From Rhodococcus zopfii NBRC 100606 = JCM 9919 (GTDB lineage: Bacteria; Actinomycetota; Actinomycetes; Mycobacteriales; Mycobacteriaceae): 42,517 nt of DNA. Under the pieces are notes generated by a model. It searched no databases, was not told the DNA's origin, and worked only from the letters and a program-made list of their open reading frames with translations. The translations under genes and the position numbers were made by a program. This document shows, one piece after another, positions 1 through 8,718 of this stretch. The stretch is taken from assembly GCF_001895025.1 (NCBI RefSeq), contig NZ_BCXI01000055.1, positions 1 to 42,517 of the forward strand, in the 5' to 3' direction. Positions within the stretch are counted from its first letter, which is position 1; every line of letters begins with the position of its first letter.

Positions 1-49
1 CCCGAACGGAAGTCACCGCCACCGCGAGCTGACCCACACCGTCCGGCCA

Positions 50-88
50 CCGCCCGGCAGCGACCTCACCAGGGTCGCTGCCGGGCGG
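50..88. terminator. Perfect 16-bp hairpin, likely terminator
   Basis: Bases 50-65 pair perfectly with 73-88 around a 7-nt loop. There is no clear U-run, which is common for actinobacterial terminators. It lies 45 bp past the stop of the leftward DinB-like gene and could also end an unseen rightward gene entering from the left edge. Confidence 0.7.
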
Positions 89-133
89 CATGCGGGGAGA
101 AGGCGTCGCACACATCCGCCGTATCGGGTTCGT

Positions 134-670
134 CTAGTCGAAGGTCATGCCGGCGTCGGCGCCGCGCTGCATCGTGCTGTTCGCGCCGTCGAGCGACTCG
201 CGGATGATGTCCGCATGGCCGCTGTGATGGGCGGTCTCACGGATGATGTGCAACAGCACCTTTCGCGCGCTCCACCATTCCCGCTCCGGCGCCCACGGCG
301 CGGTGGGCAACGGTACCTGCAGGTCGAGATCGTCGAGTGCCAGAACGAACTGTTCGGTGTCCCGCGCGACGGCAGCGTACGACCCGAGCAGGCCGGCGAG
401 CGTTTCGTCGTCGCGCATGTAGTACTGCTCCATCGCCGAGTCCATGTCGAACGTGGTGGTGTCGTCGAGATTGCGGATCGTCTCGATCCAGGTTTTCTCC
501 GTCGCCGTCACGTGCTTGATCAGCCCGCCGACCGTGAGATCACTGACCGTGCTGCGCGTACGGGCCTGCTCGTCGTTCAGGTTGCGGGCGGTGATCAGCA
601 ACATCTCGCGCTGCTCCGCGAGGATGCCGAGGATGTCCGCACGCTCTCCGGACCGGGAATTGTCGGCCAT
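134..670 (-). CDS. DinB/DUF664-like four-helix protein
   Basis: This 178-aa protein matches the DinB/DUF664 pattern of small helical-bundle proteins, which often bind a divalent metal through spaced histidines. A histidine in the first half (LIKHV) and the cluster ETAHHSGHADIIRE near the C-terminus are the visible candidate ligands. Members include thiol-dependent S-transferases and many proteins of unknown function. I chose the ATG at 670 because GAAAGG lies at a proper distance upstream; the frame stays open further upstream, but that part overlaps the divergent hydrolase and looks non-coding. It is divergent from the hydrolase gene across about 118 bp. The substrate cannot be read from the sequence. 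Confidence 0.85.
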   Translation of the reverse strand: MADNSRSGERADILGILAEQREMLLITARNLNDEQARTRSTVSDLTVGGLIKHVTATEKTWIETIRNLDDTTTFDMDSAMEQYYMRDDETLAGLLGSYAAVARDTEQFVLALDDLDLQVPLPTAPWAPEREWWSARKVLLHIIRETAHHSGHADIIRESLDGANSTMQRGADAGMTFD

Positions 671-788
671 GTTCTGCTGCCCTTTCCATCGGTTTGAAGA
701 CGTATCCCACGGTAGAAGCGAATGCGGACAACTTCGGTCACTTATCGGCGTGCGATGAGAAAACGAATTCTCGCGGGTCTGTTCCGGC

Positions 789-1616
789 ATGACCATCACC
801 CACACCGTTCCCGTGTCCGGCGGCCGGCTGCACTGCGAAATCCGTGGTGCCGGCCCACTGCTGATCCTCACCGGCGCCCCGATGGGGGCAGCCGCCCTGA
901 CCTCGCTGGCCGCGGCGCTCGCGCACGATCACACCGTCGTCACCCACGATCCCCGCGGCATCGGCCGCAGCATCCTCGACGACCCGCACACCGACTCCAC
1001 ACCCGACCTGCGTGCCGCCGACCTCGTCGCCGTGCTCGACACACTCGGCACCGAGTCCGCGGACGTGTTCGGCACCAGCGGAGGCGCCGTCACCGGTCTT
1101 GCAGTCGCGACGCTGTACCCCGACCGGGTCCGCACCCTGGTCGCGCACGAACCACCATTGCCCGAGCTGCTTCCCGACGCCGCGGAACGACGCGCGGCGG
1201 TCGACGCGATGATCGACACCTTCCGCCGTGACGGTCTCGCCGCGGCGTGGGCCGCGTTCATGGACTTCGCCGGATTCGAGGATGCCGGCGATGCCGGGCC
1301 CGACGCACAACCCGCCGGTCCCCCGCCGGGAGAGTCGCCGGAACAGGACCTCGCCGACGGCGCCCGCTTCTTCGCCCACGAGATCCGGGGTACCACCCGT
1401 TATCTGCCCGACCTCGCCGCATTGGCGGCGGCGCCTGCCCGCCTCGTGGTCGGTATCGGCGCCGAGTCGCGGGGGCTCGAAACGTACGCGACATCGGTCG
1501 CTCTGGCCGAGGCACTTGCCTTGGCGCCGAAGGAGTTTCCGGGAGGCCACGCCGGATTCATGGAGCAGCCCGAGAAGTTCGCCGCGGTGCTGCGCGAGAC
1601 GCTCACGTGCCCCTGA
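789..1616 (+). CDS. Alpha/beta-fold hydrolase
   Basis: This 275-aa protein has the alpha/beta-hydrolase signature. The nucleophile elbow GTSGG is at residues 95-99 (Ser97), the DPRGIG strand-turn is at about 54-59, and the C-terminal histidine sits in GGHAGF (His254), followed by the usual PEKFAAVL helix. Length and order fit cytosolic esterases or haloperoxidase-like hydrolases. It has no signal peptide. The gene stands alone, divergent from the DinB-like gene, and its stop is only 10 bp from the converging small membrane gene. The substrate is unknown. Confidence 0.9.
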   Translation: MTITHTVPVSGGRLHCEIRGAGPLLILTGAPMGAAALTSLAAALAHDHTVVTHDPRGIGRSILDDPHTDSTPDLRAADLVAVLDTLGTESADVFGTSGGAVTGLAVATLYPDRVRTLVAHEPPLPELLPDAAERRAAVDAMIDTFRRDGLAAAWAAFMDFAGFEDAGDAGPDAQPAGPPPGESPEQDLADGARFFAHEIRGTTRYLPDLAALAAAPARLVVGIGAESRGLETYATSVALAEALALAPKEFPGGHAGFMEQPEKFAAVLRETLTCP

Positions 1617-1626
1617 GGACTTCCGG

Positions 1627-1809
1627 TCAGGCTGCGAAACCGACGGCGCCGATCACCGGAACGACCGTCATGAACACGATCGCGACGGCGAACAGCGTGA
1701 TCGTCACCTTCTTGTCCCACTTGCTCCTGGTGCCGGTCGCGGCGAGCATGAAGAACACGAATCCGATGCAGATGGAGACGATGCCGATCATCACGGGTGT
1801 TTCGAGCAT
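1627..1809 (-). CDS. Small two-helix membrane protein (60 aa)
   Basis: The 60-aa protein starting MLETPVMIG has two hydrophobic stretches, about residues 6-25 and 36-57, separated by a basic loop (TRSKWDKK). This fits a two-pass inner-membrane protein. GATGGGA precedes the ATG. The same frame stays open upstream but runs antisense to tspO, so I take the short form. It ends 10 bp from the converging hydrolase stop and may be cotranscribed with tspO, which lies upstream on the same strand. I do not recognise a family. Confidence 0.6.
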   Translation of the reverse strand: MLETPVMIGIVSICIGFVFFMLAATGTRSKWDKKVTITLFAVAIVFMTVVPVIGAVGFAA

Positions 1810-1856
1810 GTTCCCATCATCGCGTATGCCCGAACTGCGTCTGTCGGCGCCCGGAG

Positions 1857-2336
1857 TCACCCGTTCAATTGGGCGATCCGCCCGCTCAGGACCGTCGCGA
1901 ACCCGGTCCACGCCGCATACGGCGACATCGCCGCCCCCGCGAGGGGCACCGCGTCGGCGGTACGTCGTACGAGGTCGGCGCTGCTGGCGGCGAGCAGTGC
2001 CGCCACCACCGTCGCCGGGACGAGCCGTCCCGCCTTGAAGAACACCCACGACCACGAGCCGTTGAGTACGAGATTCACGGCGAGCGCGGTGACGTACTTC
2101 CGCCGCGCGCCGAGTTCGCGACGCTCGGTCAGTTCGTCGATCGCCGCCGCGGAGGTGACCGCGATGTCGGCGTACAACGCGGTCCAGACGATGGGGAACG
2201 CCGCTGCCGGCGGCTGGAACGACGGCTTGCGCAGGCTGCGGTACCACCGGGAGTTCGCCTCCCGGGAGGCGAGGGACCCGGCGAAGGCGGTGACCGCCGT
2301 CGCCGCTGTGGTTCCCAGAACGGTCGCCGGCTTCAC
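1857..2336 (-). CDS. tspO: TspO/MBR family membrane protein
   Basis: This 159-aa protein carries TspO/peripheral benzodiazepine receptor marks: WYRSLRKPSFQPP near residues 31-43, VWTALY in the following helix, and the aromatic-rich NLVLNGSWSWVFF helix. Five membrane helices are expected. The family binds tetrapyrroles and other hydrophobic ligands and is linked to stress responses. I chose the GTG at 2336 because a strong AGGAGAGGTGG Shine-Dalgarno sequence lies just upstream. It is divergent from the damaged MBL gene across about 120 bp. The ligand in this organism is unknown. Confidence 0.9.
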   Translation of the reverse strand: MKPATVLGTTAATAVTAFAGSLASREANSRWYRSLRKPSFQPPAAAFPIVWTALYADIAVTSAAAIDELTERRELGARRKYVTALAVNLVLNGSWSWVFFKAGRLVPATVVAALLAASSADLVRRTADAVPLAGAAMSPYAAWTGFATVLSGRIAQLNG

Positions 2337-2457
2337 GTCACATCCACCTCTCCTCGACACCCGGGGTCGCACGCGATTACCCGAACGCTCGCCGGCCGAA
2401 ACCCTCCGGCACCGAGGGTGGGTAGCGTGGATGCTCCACGGCGACCAGGGGGCGGAA

Positions 2458-3382
2458 ATGGAACAGGGTGGGCTGACGCAGATCGGCGACGGGGTGTGGG
2501 CGTTCATGCGTCCGACCGGCGGGTGGGGCGAAACGTATTTCCGAGGTGCAACGACCGCTCGTCGCCGCGGCTCCCGTCACCGAGGCGGTCAACACTCATT
2601 CCGACGGGGACCACTGGTGGGGGAACGACACGCTGCCGTCGGCGGCGCGAATCACCACCAGCGCGGCGTCGCTGGACGCGATGCACGAGGACCTGCCGCC
2701 CGCCGCGCTGACGGCGCTGGCGACCACCGGCGCGTTGATCGGCCGCGTTCCGGGACCGGTGGGTGCGGCCGCGGCCTACGTTGCGCGGGTGCGGTCCGAT
2801 GCCCGATTCCCCCGTCGCACACCGCGTTTGCCTGACCGCACCTTCCACACGACCCACCGGCTGACGGTCGGTGATCGAACCGTCGAGCTCGAACGGCTCG
2901 GCCCGTGCCACACCGCCGGCGACGTCGTCGCGCACGTGACCGACGCCGGCGTGGTCTTCACCGGCGACCTCCTGTTCGTCGCTTCGACCCCGATCCTGTG
3001 GAACGGCCCGCTCGACAACTGGCTCGCCGCCCTTGACCGTCTCATCCGGTGGGACGCCGCGGTGTACGTTCCCGGTCACGGGCCGACGGGCACCGTCGAC
3101 GACCTGCGGGCGCTCCGCGACTACTGGTGGTGGCTGCGCGACGCCGGCCGCGATCATCATGCGCGCGGGAGTTCCGTGCGGCAGACGGCGCGAGAACTCG
3201 CGCGCAGCAACGAATTCGGACGATGGAGTGCGTGGCGCTCGCCGGAGCGGCTGGTGTTGAGCCTGAGCACGCTGTTCGACCGGTGGAACGGCAACCCGCC
3301 GGGCCCTCCCACCGTCACGCGTCGCGCCCGCGCTTTCGCCGACGCGGAAACACTGCTGCGCGAGGGCATCTTCCCGCAATAG
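2458..3382 (+). pseudogene. MBL-fold hydrolase with 5' frameshift/deletion
   Basis: The C-terminal part, in the frame entered at GTG 2546, is a metallo-beta-lactamase-fold protein with NTHSDGDHWWGN (metal motif), GPCHTAGD, FTGDLLF and PGHG. It lacks the family's first beta strands. In another frame, from ATG 2458 behind AGGGGGCGG, lies MEQGGLTQIGDGVWAF then MRPTGGWGET, the normal start of such proteins; that frame is lost near 2535. Joining the two leaves out a stretch of roughly 30 residues expected between GWGET and PLVAAAPVTEAVNTH. A real inactivating deletion is likely, though an assembly error or a short protein from GTG 2546 is possible. Metal ligands downstream are intact. Confidence 0.65.
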
Positions 3383-3490
3383 CCCGGCGATGGGCGTAAC
3401 GCGGTGCGGGTGATGCCGTCGCGTCGGGATAGCATCCCAGGCTGTGGGCGCCGAGTGAGCGCTCGTAGCGACCAGGGGAGTAGTTCGAAC

Positions 3491-4303
3491 ATGTTCGCAT
3501 CGAAACGTCTTCGTACGGCCGGCGCGGTGCTCGCGGTCTCCGCAGTGCTCGTCGGCGCCGGATGCTCCAGCGAAGAAGACGCCACGTCGACCGGCACGGC
3601 TGCGGCCGGCGCCTATACCTCGGCAGAGACCGCTCTCGACAAGGTCCGCGCCGCATTCGAGATCACGGCGGGCCAAGAGGTGCAGCGCGGCGAGATCGCG
3701 GCGCAGGGGACCACCATCACCACGACCATCGATACCGCACACGACATCATTCTCGGGCAGGTACCGAATTCGCCCCGCGGGCCGATTCAGGTGCTGTTCG
3801 AAGGCGATGACCTGTTCATGCAGTTCACGGATGTGCCGGATGCCGGCGCATCGTCGGTCGAGCCCGATGTCTGGTATCGCGTCGACGTCGCATCGGACGA
3901 AACCGGTCAGATGTTCCTCATCCGGGACCTGGTTCGGGATCGACAACAAGGCAGTGCCCTCCTGGCCGAATTCACCATCGATGCGGAGGAGAAAGGCACC
4001 GACAGCGTGGACGCGGTCGACGTCACCCGGTTCTCCGCCACGTTGGATGTGGCGGCCTACGCAGACGCGCTCCTCGCGACCTTCTCCGATTCGCTTCCCA
4101 CCGGCCCCGGGACCCCGAGCGCCGAGGAAATGCGCCGAATCATGATCGAGCAGACTCCTCCGTCCATCGAATTGTGGATCGACGACAAGGGCCGGATCGT
4201 GCGTGAGGTCTTCGCCGGAAACGATACGACGACCTCCTACGACATCGACTTCGTCGTCCCCGAATTCGATCGCGCGAACGCGCCGCTGGCACCGATCGCC
4301 TGA
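3491..4303 (+). CDS. LppX/LprAFG-type lipoprotein
   Basis: This 270-aa protein begins with a basic n-region (MFASKRLR), a hydrophobic core and a lipobox ending LVGAGC with Cys25 as the lipidated residue. The rest resembles the LppX_LprAFG family of mycolic-acid bacteria, whose members carry lipids such as triacylglycerol derivatives or lipoglycans through the envelope. Typical cues are the early ALDKVRAAFE helix and the paired strand segments (IQVLFEGDDLFMQF, ELWIDDKGRIVREVF). I chose the ATG at 3491 because it gives a proper signal peptide and follows AGGGGAG. No P55-like transporter is adjacent, unlike the mycobacterial lprG operon. Confidence 0.85.
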   Translation: MFASKRLRTAGAVLAVSAVLVGAGCSSEEDATSTGTAAAGAYTSAETALDKVRAAFEITAGQEVQRGEIAAQGTTITTTIDTAHDIILGQVPNSPRGPIQVLFEGDDLFMQFTDVPDAGASSVEPDVWYRVDVASDETGQMFLIRDLVRDRQQGSALLAEFTIDAEEKGTDSVDAVDVTRFSATLDVAAYADALLATFSDSLPTGPGTPSAEEMRRIMIEQTPPSIELWIDDKGRIVREVFAGNDTTTSYDIDFVVPEFDRANAPLAPIA

Positions 4304-4323
4304 CACCGGTCGCAGAGAAAGCC

Positions 4324-4371
4324 GGTGAGGGGATCCATCACCCGGATAGCCGAATGATGGATCCCCTCACC
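4324..4371. terminator. 17-bp perfect bidirectional terminator hairpin
   Basis: Bases 4324-4340 are the exact inverted complement of 4355-4371, with a 14-nt loop. It sits between the convergent lipoprotein and DUF475 genes, 20 bp and 27 bp from their stops, so it probably stops transcription from both sides and marks the left edge of the Ter locus. Confidence 0.85.
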
Positions 4372-4398
4372 AGGTGACGCGGGTGGGCCGGGAAAAGG

Positions 4399-5490
4399 TC
4401 AGGAGGAAGCGAGGGCCTCCTGGGCCTTTTCCTTGCGGTTGCGGTAGATGCTCGACGCGAAGGCCGCACCGATCAGTGCGATGCCGACCAGGCCGGTGAT
4501 CACCTCGGGGACGTGCGTGCCGATCGAGTACAGGAGGATCAGCGCGAGCGCACCGATCGCCCAGTGGGCGCCGTGCTCGAGGTACACATATTCCGACAGG
4601 GTGCCCTTGCGCACCAGGAAGATCGTGATCGAACGGACGAACATCGCGCCGATGAAGCCGAGGCCCAGGGCGATGATGATCGGGTCGGACGTGATCGCGA
4701 ACGCGCCGATCACGCCGTCGAACGAGAACGACGCGTCGAGGACCTCGAGGTAGAGGAACAGGAAGAAGCCGGCCTTACCGGTGGCCTTGGCCAGACCGGA
4801 CGGCCCGCCGGCGGACTCCTCACCTTCCCCGGGGATGTGGAACATCTCGCCGAGCCCGTTGACCGCGATGTAGGTGATCATGCCGAGCACGCCGGCGATC
4901 ATCACCGTCGACACCTTGTCGTCGGGCGCGATCACCGTGGCGGTGATCAGCAGCAGCACCGACGCGATGACGACCTCGAGCTGATCGAGCTTGCCGGCCT
5001 TCCCGAGGGGACGTTCGATCCACCGCAACCAGTGGATGTCACGTTCCTCGAGAATGAAGTGCAGGAACAGCATCAGCAGGAACATGCCGCCGAACGCCGC
5101 GATCTGCGGATGCGCGTCCGTGATGAGTGTTTCGTAGCTGGGGCTGCCGTCGGGGAAGTACGCGGCACCGTCGGCGGGCGGGTTGAGCGCGAGGTTCAGC
5201 GCCTCGACCGGTCCGAGGCCCGACGCGGCCCACACGATGACCAGCGGGAACACCAGGCGCATGCCGAACACGGCGATGAGGATGCCGACGGTGAGGAAGA
5301 TCTTCTGCCAGAAATCGCTCATCCGCTGCAGCACGGTCGCGTTGATGACCGCGTTGTCGAACGAGAGCGACACCTCGAGGATGCCGAGGATCACGCACAG
5401 GAACAGTGCCTGGGGGCCGCCGTAGAGGAAGGCGACCACGAGTGAGACGACGGTGACGGCGAACGACGCCCCGAATATTCGCAGTAACAC
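4399..5490 (-). CDS. DUF475/TerC-like integral membrane protein
   Basis: This 363-aa polytopic membrane protein belongs to the DUF475 branch related to TerC. It has two copies of the acidic intramembrane motif: EVSLSFDNAV (Glu39, Asp45) and LEVLDASFSFDGVIGAF (Glu249, Asp252, Asp258). About nine hydrophobic segments are visible. TerC-like proteins are linked to tellurite resistance and to metal (Mn) export. The GTG at 5490 follows AGAAAGG. It is downstream of terD on the same strand, separated by a hairpin, so it could be partly cotranscribed with terD. It is probably the membrane partner of the cytoplasmic Ter proteins. The transported ion is not shown by the sequence. Confidence 0.88.
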   Translation of the reverse strand: MLLRIFGASFAVTVVSLVVAFLYGGPQALFLCVILGILEVSLSFDNAVINATVLQRMSDFWQKIFLTVGILIAVFGMRLVFPLVIVWAASGLGPVEALNLALNPPADGAAYFPDGSPSYETLITDAHPQIAAFGGMFLLMLFLHFILEERDIHWLRWIERPLGKAGKLDQLEVVIASVLLLITATVIAPDDKVSTVMIAGVLGMITYIAVNGLGEMFHIPGEGEESAGGPSGLAKATGKAGFFLFLYLEVLDASFSFDGVIGAFAITSDPIIIALGLGFIGAMFVRSITIFLVRKGTLSEYVYLEHGAHWAIGALALILLYSIGTHVPEVITGLVGIALIGAAFASSIYRNRKEKAQEALASS

Positions 5491-5555
5491 GACTGCGGCC
5501 TTTCTTCTCAGTAGTCAGGTCGATGCAGCGAGGTACTGCAAACAGGAGAGACGAG

Positions 5556-5586
5556 TCCGGCCCCGACGGTCGTGTCCGGGGCCGGA
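5556..5586 (-). terminator. Hairpin between terD and DUF475 gene
   Basis: Bases 5556-5565 pair with 5577-5586 (10 bp, 11-nt loop), just past the terD stop on the leftward strand. It may be a terminator or an attenuator that lowers DUF475 expression relative to terD. Confidence 0.5.
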
Positions 5587-5602
5587 TCGTGCAGTCGGTG
5601 AA

Positions 5603-6178
5603 TCAGACGTTGACGCCGTAGTCGCGGGCGATGCCCGCCAGGCCGGACGCGTAGCCCTGGCCGACGGCGCGGAACTTCCACTCGGCACCGTGCCGGTAGA
5701 GCTCACCGAACACCATGGCGGTCTCGGTGGAAGCGTCCTCGGTGAGGTCGTAGCGGGCCAGCTCGTTGCCGTTCGAACGGTCGACGACGCGGATGTAGGC
5801 GTTGCGGACCTGGCCGAACGACTGGCTGCGGGTTTCCGCGTCGTAGATCGACACGGGGAAGTAGATGCTCTCGATGTTGGCAGGGACCGCCGCAAGGTCG
5901 ACGTTGATGGCCTCGTCGTCGCCCTCACCCTCACCGGTGCGGTTGTCGCCGGCGTGCTCGATGGAGCCGTCCGGCGTCTTCAGGTTGTTGAAGAACACGA
6001 AGTGCTGGTCGGAGATGGCCTTCTTGTCGGCACCGGTCGCGATGGCGCTGGCGTCGAGGTCGAAGTCGGTGCCGGTCGTCGTACGGACGTCCCAGCCGAG
6101 GCCGACGGCCACAGCGGTCAGGTTCGGCGCTTCCTTGGTGAGGGAAACATTGCCGCCCTTGGTCAAGCTGACACCCAT
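5603..6178 (-). CDS. terD: TerD family stress protein
   Basis: This 191-aa protein is a canonical single-domain TerD/TerE protein of normal length. It opens with [15 protein letters not shown] and carries both acidic calcium-binding loops: DFDLDAS at 38-44 and [12 protein letters not shown] at 78-89. It ends with the usual [10 protein letters not shown] block. TerD proteins are cytoplasmic Ca-binding proteins induced by tellurite and other stress and are thought to act with TerC at the membrane. GAAAGGA precedes the ATG. The gene is divergent from the Ter-linked operon across 153 bp, so the two transcripts may be co-controlled. Confidence 0.95.
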   Translation of the reverse strand: MGVSLTKGGNVSLTKEAPNLTAVAVGLGWDVRTTTGTDFDLDASAIATGADKKAISDQHFVFFNNLKTPDGSIEHAGDNRTGEGEGDDEAINVDLAAVPANIESIYFPVSIYDAETRSQSFGQVRNAYIRVVDRSNGNELARYDLTEDASTETAMVFGELYRHGAEWKFRAVGQGYASGLAGIARDYGVNV

Positions 6179-6331
6179 GCGGGGTCCTTTCGATCGATCG
6201 TGGGTCGGCGCGTCCGAATGGACCCGCCCGATTTGCGCGTGTTCTTTCAGCCTAAACGGATATCCGCGCCTGCGCTCCTACCTCCTCACCGGTCCGGCGC
6301 CCGCGGCGCGCCGACCAGTACCATTCGGGTC

Positions 6332-7531
6332 GTGGCGAGCCGATTCACACGCCGCCTCTTCGGGGGTGGCCCTACCGAAGATCCCGCAGCCCGCCGCGCC
6401 CACGACACGATGGTGGCGGCGTTCCTCGACATGGACCGACGGCAGTCGATCGCGGAGGCTGCGGTCACCGCATCGCACGAACTGGAACCGGAACGGGGCC
6501 TGATCCGCACGTGGACACCGATCCGCGAGGCGTGTTACGACGCCGCCGAAATCTATCTGCATCTCGCCCGGACCGAGCCGGAAGAGCGTCTGGCGAGCGC
6601 CGCCGAATACGAGCAGGCGATCCAGCGAATCACTTCCGCAACAAGAACTCTGGATGAATTCTACGGGTCCCATCGGGGCCATCTCGACCATGCGATGACG
6701 GTGGCCGCGGCCACACCGCAACTCGCGCAGCGGGCACGCGCCGAGGCTCGGGCCGCCGAGCAGGCCCTGCAGCTGCCGGAAAACGCCCGGTTCACCGGCT
6801 ATCCGTCGGTGCAGGCAGCGGCGCGCGCGCTCGATGCCGCTACCGGTGCGCTCGGCGCGGCCACCGGGGCCGTTGCGATGCGGGAGCGGGCCGCGCAGGT
6901 CGAGCAGGCCGCGGCGGCGCTGCGGCAGGTTCTCGCCCAGGCACCCGCACAGGCAGACCGGGCCCGGAACGCTGTGGCGTCCGTCACCACCCGGATCGGC
7001 GCGGTCCGCACCCGGTCGGCGGGTCTCGCCCCGGCGTACTCGGCACTGCTGCGCGAGTTCAACGCGGCAAGCTCCGCGGATCTGGCCGGCAACGACCGGC
7101 GCGCCGCCGAAATGCTCACGAAAGCCGAGGAGAGCCTGGCCGCGGCCCGTGCGGCGTTGTCGGCAGGTCAACCCGAGCAGGCCCTCGATCACGCCACTGC
7201 AGCGCGATCACAGCTGTCGGTCGCCGAGCAGAACGTCGACGCCGTCACCGGTCGACTCGCGACCCTGCGCGCCGTACGGGAGAATCCCGATGCGAAGGTC
7301 GAGGCCGTCCGATTCCGGCTGCGTGACGCGCAGCACCTCGCGGTGCAGCGTGGCATGACCGCAGAATGGGGCTCGGTACTCGACGCACAACTCGCCCGGA
7401 TCGACAGAGCCGTCGATTCGCTGACGGGTATCCACCCGGACTACTGGGCGTATGTGCGCGACCTGGACGCGGTGACGGACTTCATCACCGGCGTGGTGCA
7501 ACGAATGAGAGGACGGACGGACAGCTCATGA
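6332..7531 (+). CDS. Ala/Glu-rich helical coiled-coil protein of the Ter operon
   Basis: This 399-aa protein starts VASRFTRRLFGGG at a GTG and is almost entirely helical. It is rich in Ala, Arg and Glu with long heptad-like stretches, for example around residues 140-300 (AAEQALQL, VEQAAAALRQV, AEESLAAARAAL). There is no signal peptide or membrane helix. I do not recognise a named family. The Shine-Dalgarno sequence before the GTG is weak, so the start is less certain. Its stop overlaps the next start (ATGA at 7528-7531), tying it to the Ter-linked biosynthetic operon, where it could be a scaffold. Its function is inferred only from position. Confidence 0.8.
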   Translation: MASRFTRRLFGGGPTEDPAARRAHDTMVAAFLDMDRRQSIAEAAVTASHELEPERGLIRTWTPIREACYDAAEIYLHLARTEPEERLASAAEYEQAIQRITSATRTLDEFYGSHRGHLDHAMTVAAATPQLAQRARAEARAAEQALQLPENARFTGYPSVQAAARALDAATGALGAATGAVAMRERAAQVEQAAAALRQVLAQAPAQADRARNAVASVTTRIGAVRTRSAGLAPAYSALLREFNAASSADLAGNDRRAAEMLTKAEESLAAARAALSAGQPEQALDHATAARSQLSVAEQNVDAVTGRLATLRAVRENPDAKVEAVRFRLRDAQHLAVQRGMTAEWGSVLDAQLARIDRAVDSLTGIHPDYWAYVRDLDAVTDFITGVVQRMRGRTDSS

Positions 7532-8718
7532 GCGGGGGGACCTTCACGGAGGTGCGCGGCACACGCCACTTCCGGCACCTGGATCCGGAGACTCGGGACG
7601 CCCTGTTCCTCCACCACCCCCAACCGTTCGACGACAGCGACGACCGCGAACGCCTCGCGCTCGCGCTCGGTGCGACCCTGTACGTGCCTGCGACCCGCCC
7701 GGATCTGGCCGCGACCGTCGTGCGTCGCGCCGCCGAGGGTGTGACCTCGATGGTTCTGGACCTGGAGGACGCCGTCGCCGACGACGAGGTGGAGGAAGGG
7801 CTGCGCAACACCGTCGACACGCTCGACCGGTTGGCCGGCACGGACGCCGCGAGCATGCTGCTGTTCGTGCGGGTCCGCACACCCGACGGTGTCGAGCGCA
7901 TCGCCTCCGGGCTCGGCGCGGGTGTCGGCGCCCTCACCGGTTTCGTGTTGCCGAAGTTCGGCGCGGAGACCGGGCGCGCGTTCCTCGAGGCGGTGTCCGC
8001 CGCGTCGGAGCGGCTGGGCAAGCACCTGTATGCGATGCCGGTGCTCGAGTCCAGCGAGCTCGTCCACCGTCAGACCCGCGACCACGAACTGCAGGGCGTT
8101 GCGGAGCTGCTCGCCGAACACCGGCACCGCGTGCTGGCCGTGCGGATCGGCGCAACCGACATGTGCGGTACGTTCGGGATCCGCCGCGACCGCGACCTCA
8201 CGATCTACGACGTGCGGGTCGTCGTCGACGTCATCGCGGATGTCGTGAACTATCTGGGCCGCACCGACGGCACCGGGTTCGTGATCACCGGGCCCGTGTG
8301 GGAGTACTTCGCCGACCACGAGCGCATGTTCCGGCCGATGCTGCGCGCCACCCCGTTCGAGGAACACGATGCGGTGGTGTTCCGTCAGCAGCTCGTCAGC
8401 CGCGACCTCGACGGGCTGCTCCGGGAGATCGCCCTGGACCGTGCGAACGGCATTCAGGGCAAGACGGTGATCCATCCGTCACACGTGGCGGCGGTAAACG
8501 CACTGTCCGCGGTGACCCACGAGGAGTACCACGACGCCGTCGACGTCCTCGGCGGCGACGCCGGCGGGGTGCGCGCGTCCGGTTACCGCAACAAGATGAA
8601 CGAACGCCGCCCGCACCGCACGTGGGCGCAGCAGACGGTGCTGCGCGCATCGGTGTTCGGTGTCACCAACAAAGGAGTCACGTTCGTGGACCTGCTGACC
8701 GCACTGGTGCACCGGTGA
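7528..8718 (+). CDS. CitE/HpcH-like aldolase-lyase of the Ter operon
   Basis: This 396-aa protein has the TIM-barrel fold of the citrate lyase beta/HpcH family. The metal and substrate region MVLDLEDAV is at about 75-83. FVLPKFGAETG and YAMPVLESSEL follow, then AVRIGATDMCGTFG and the GKTVIHPSHV strand typical of CitE. It is longer than usual CitE (about 290-300 aa), with N-terminal and C-terminal extensions found in the Ter-associated subgroup. CitE-like enzymes make or break C-C bonds on acyl-CoA or oxo-acid substrates. Here the neighbours suggest a step in making a ribose-linked metabolite rather than citrate metabolism. It overlaps both neighbours by 4 nt. Confidence 0.88.
   Translation: MSGGTFTEVRGTRHFRHLDPETRDALFLHHPQPFDDSDDRERLALALGATLYVPATRPDLAATVVRRAAEGVTSMVLDLEDAVADDEVEEGLRNTVDTLDRLAGTDAASMLLFVRVRTPDGVERIASGLGAGVGALTGFVLPKFGAETGRAFLEAVSAASERLGKHLYAMPVLESSELVHRQTRDHELQGVAELLAEHRHRVLAVRIGATDMCGTFGIRRDRDLTIYDVRVVVDVIADVVNYLGRTDGTGFVITGPVWEYFADHERMFRPMLRATPFEEHDAVVFRQQLVSRDLDGLLREIALDRANGIQGKTVIHPSHVAAVNALSAVTHEEYHDAVDVLGGDAGGVRASGYRNKMNERRPHRTWAQQTVLRASVFGVTNKGVTFVDLLTALVHR

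Noticed and set aside
3..32. Possible last codons of a rightward gene (ends ATAS then stop)
   Set aside because: Ten codons are too few to support a gene; it only fits the position before the first hairpin.
2504..4306. 600-codon minus-strand open frame over the MBL and lipoprotein genes
   Set aside because: It is antisense to sequences with real metal motifs and a lipobox, and its own composition is non-protein-like.
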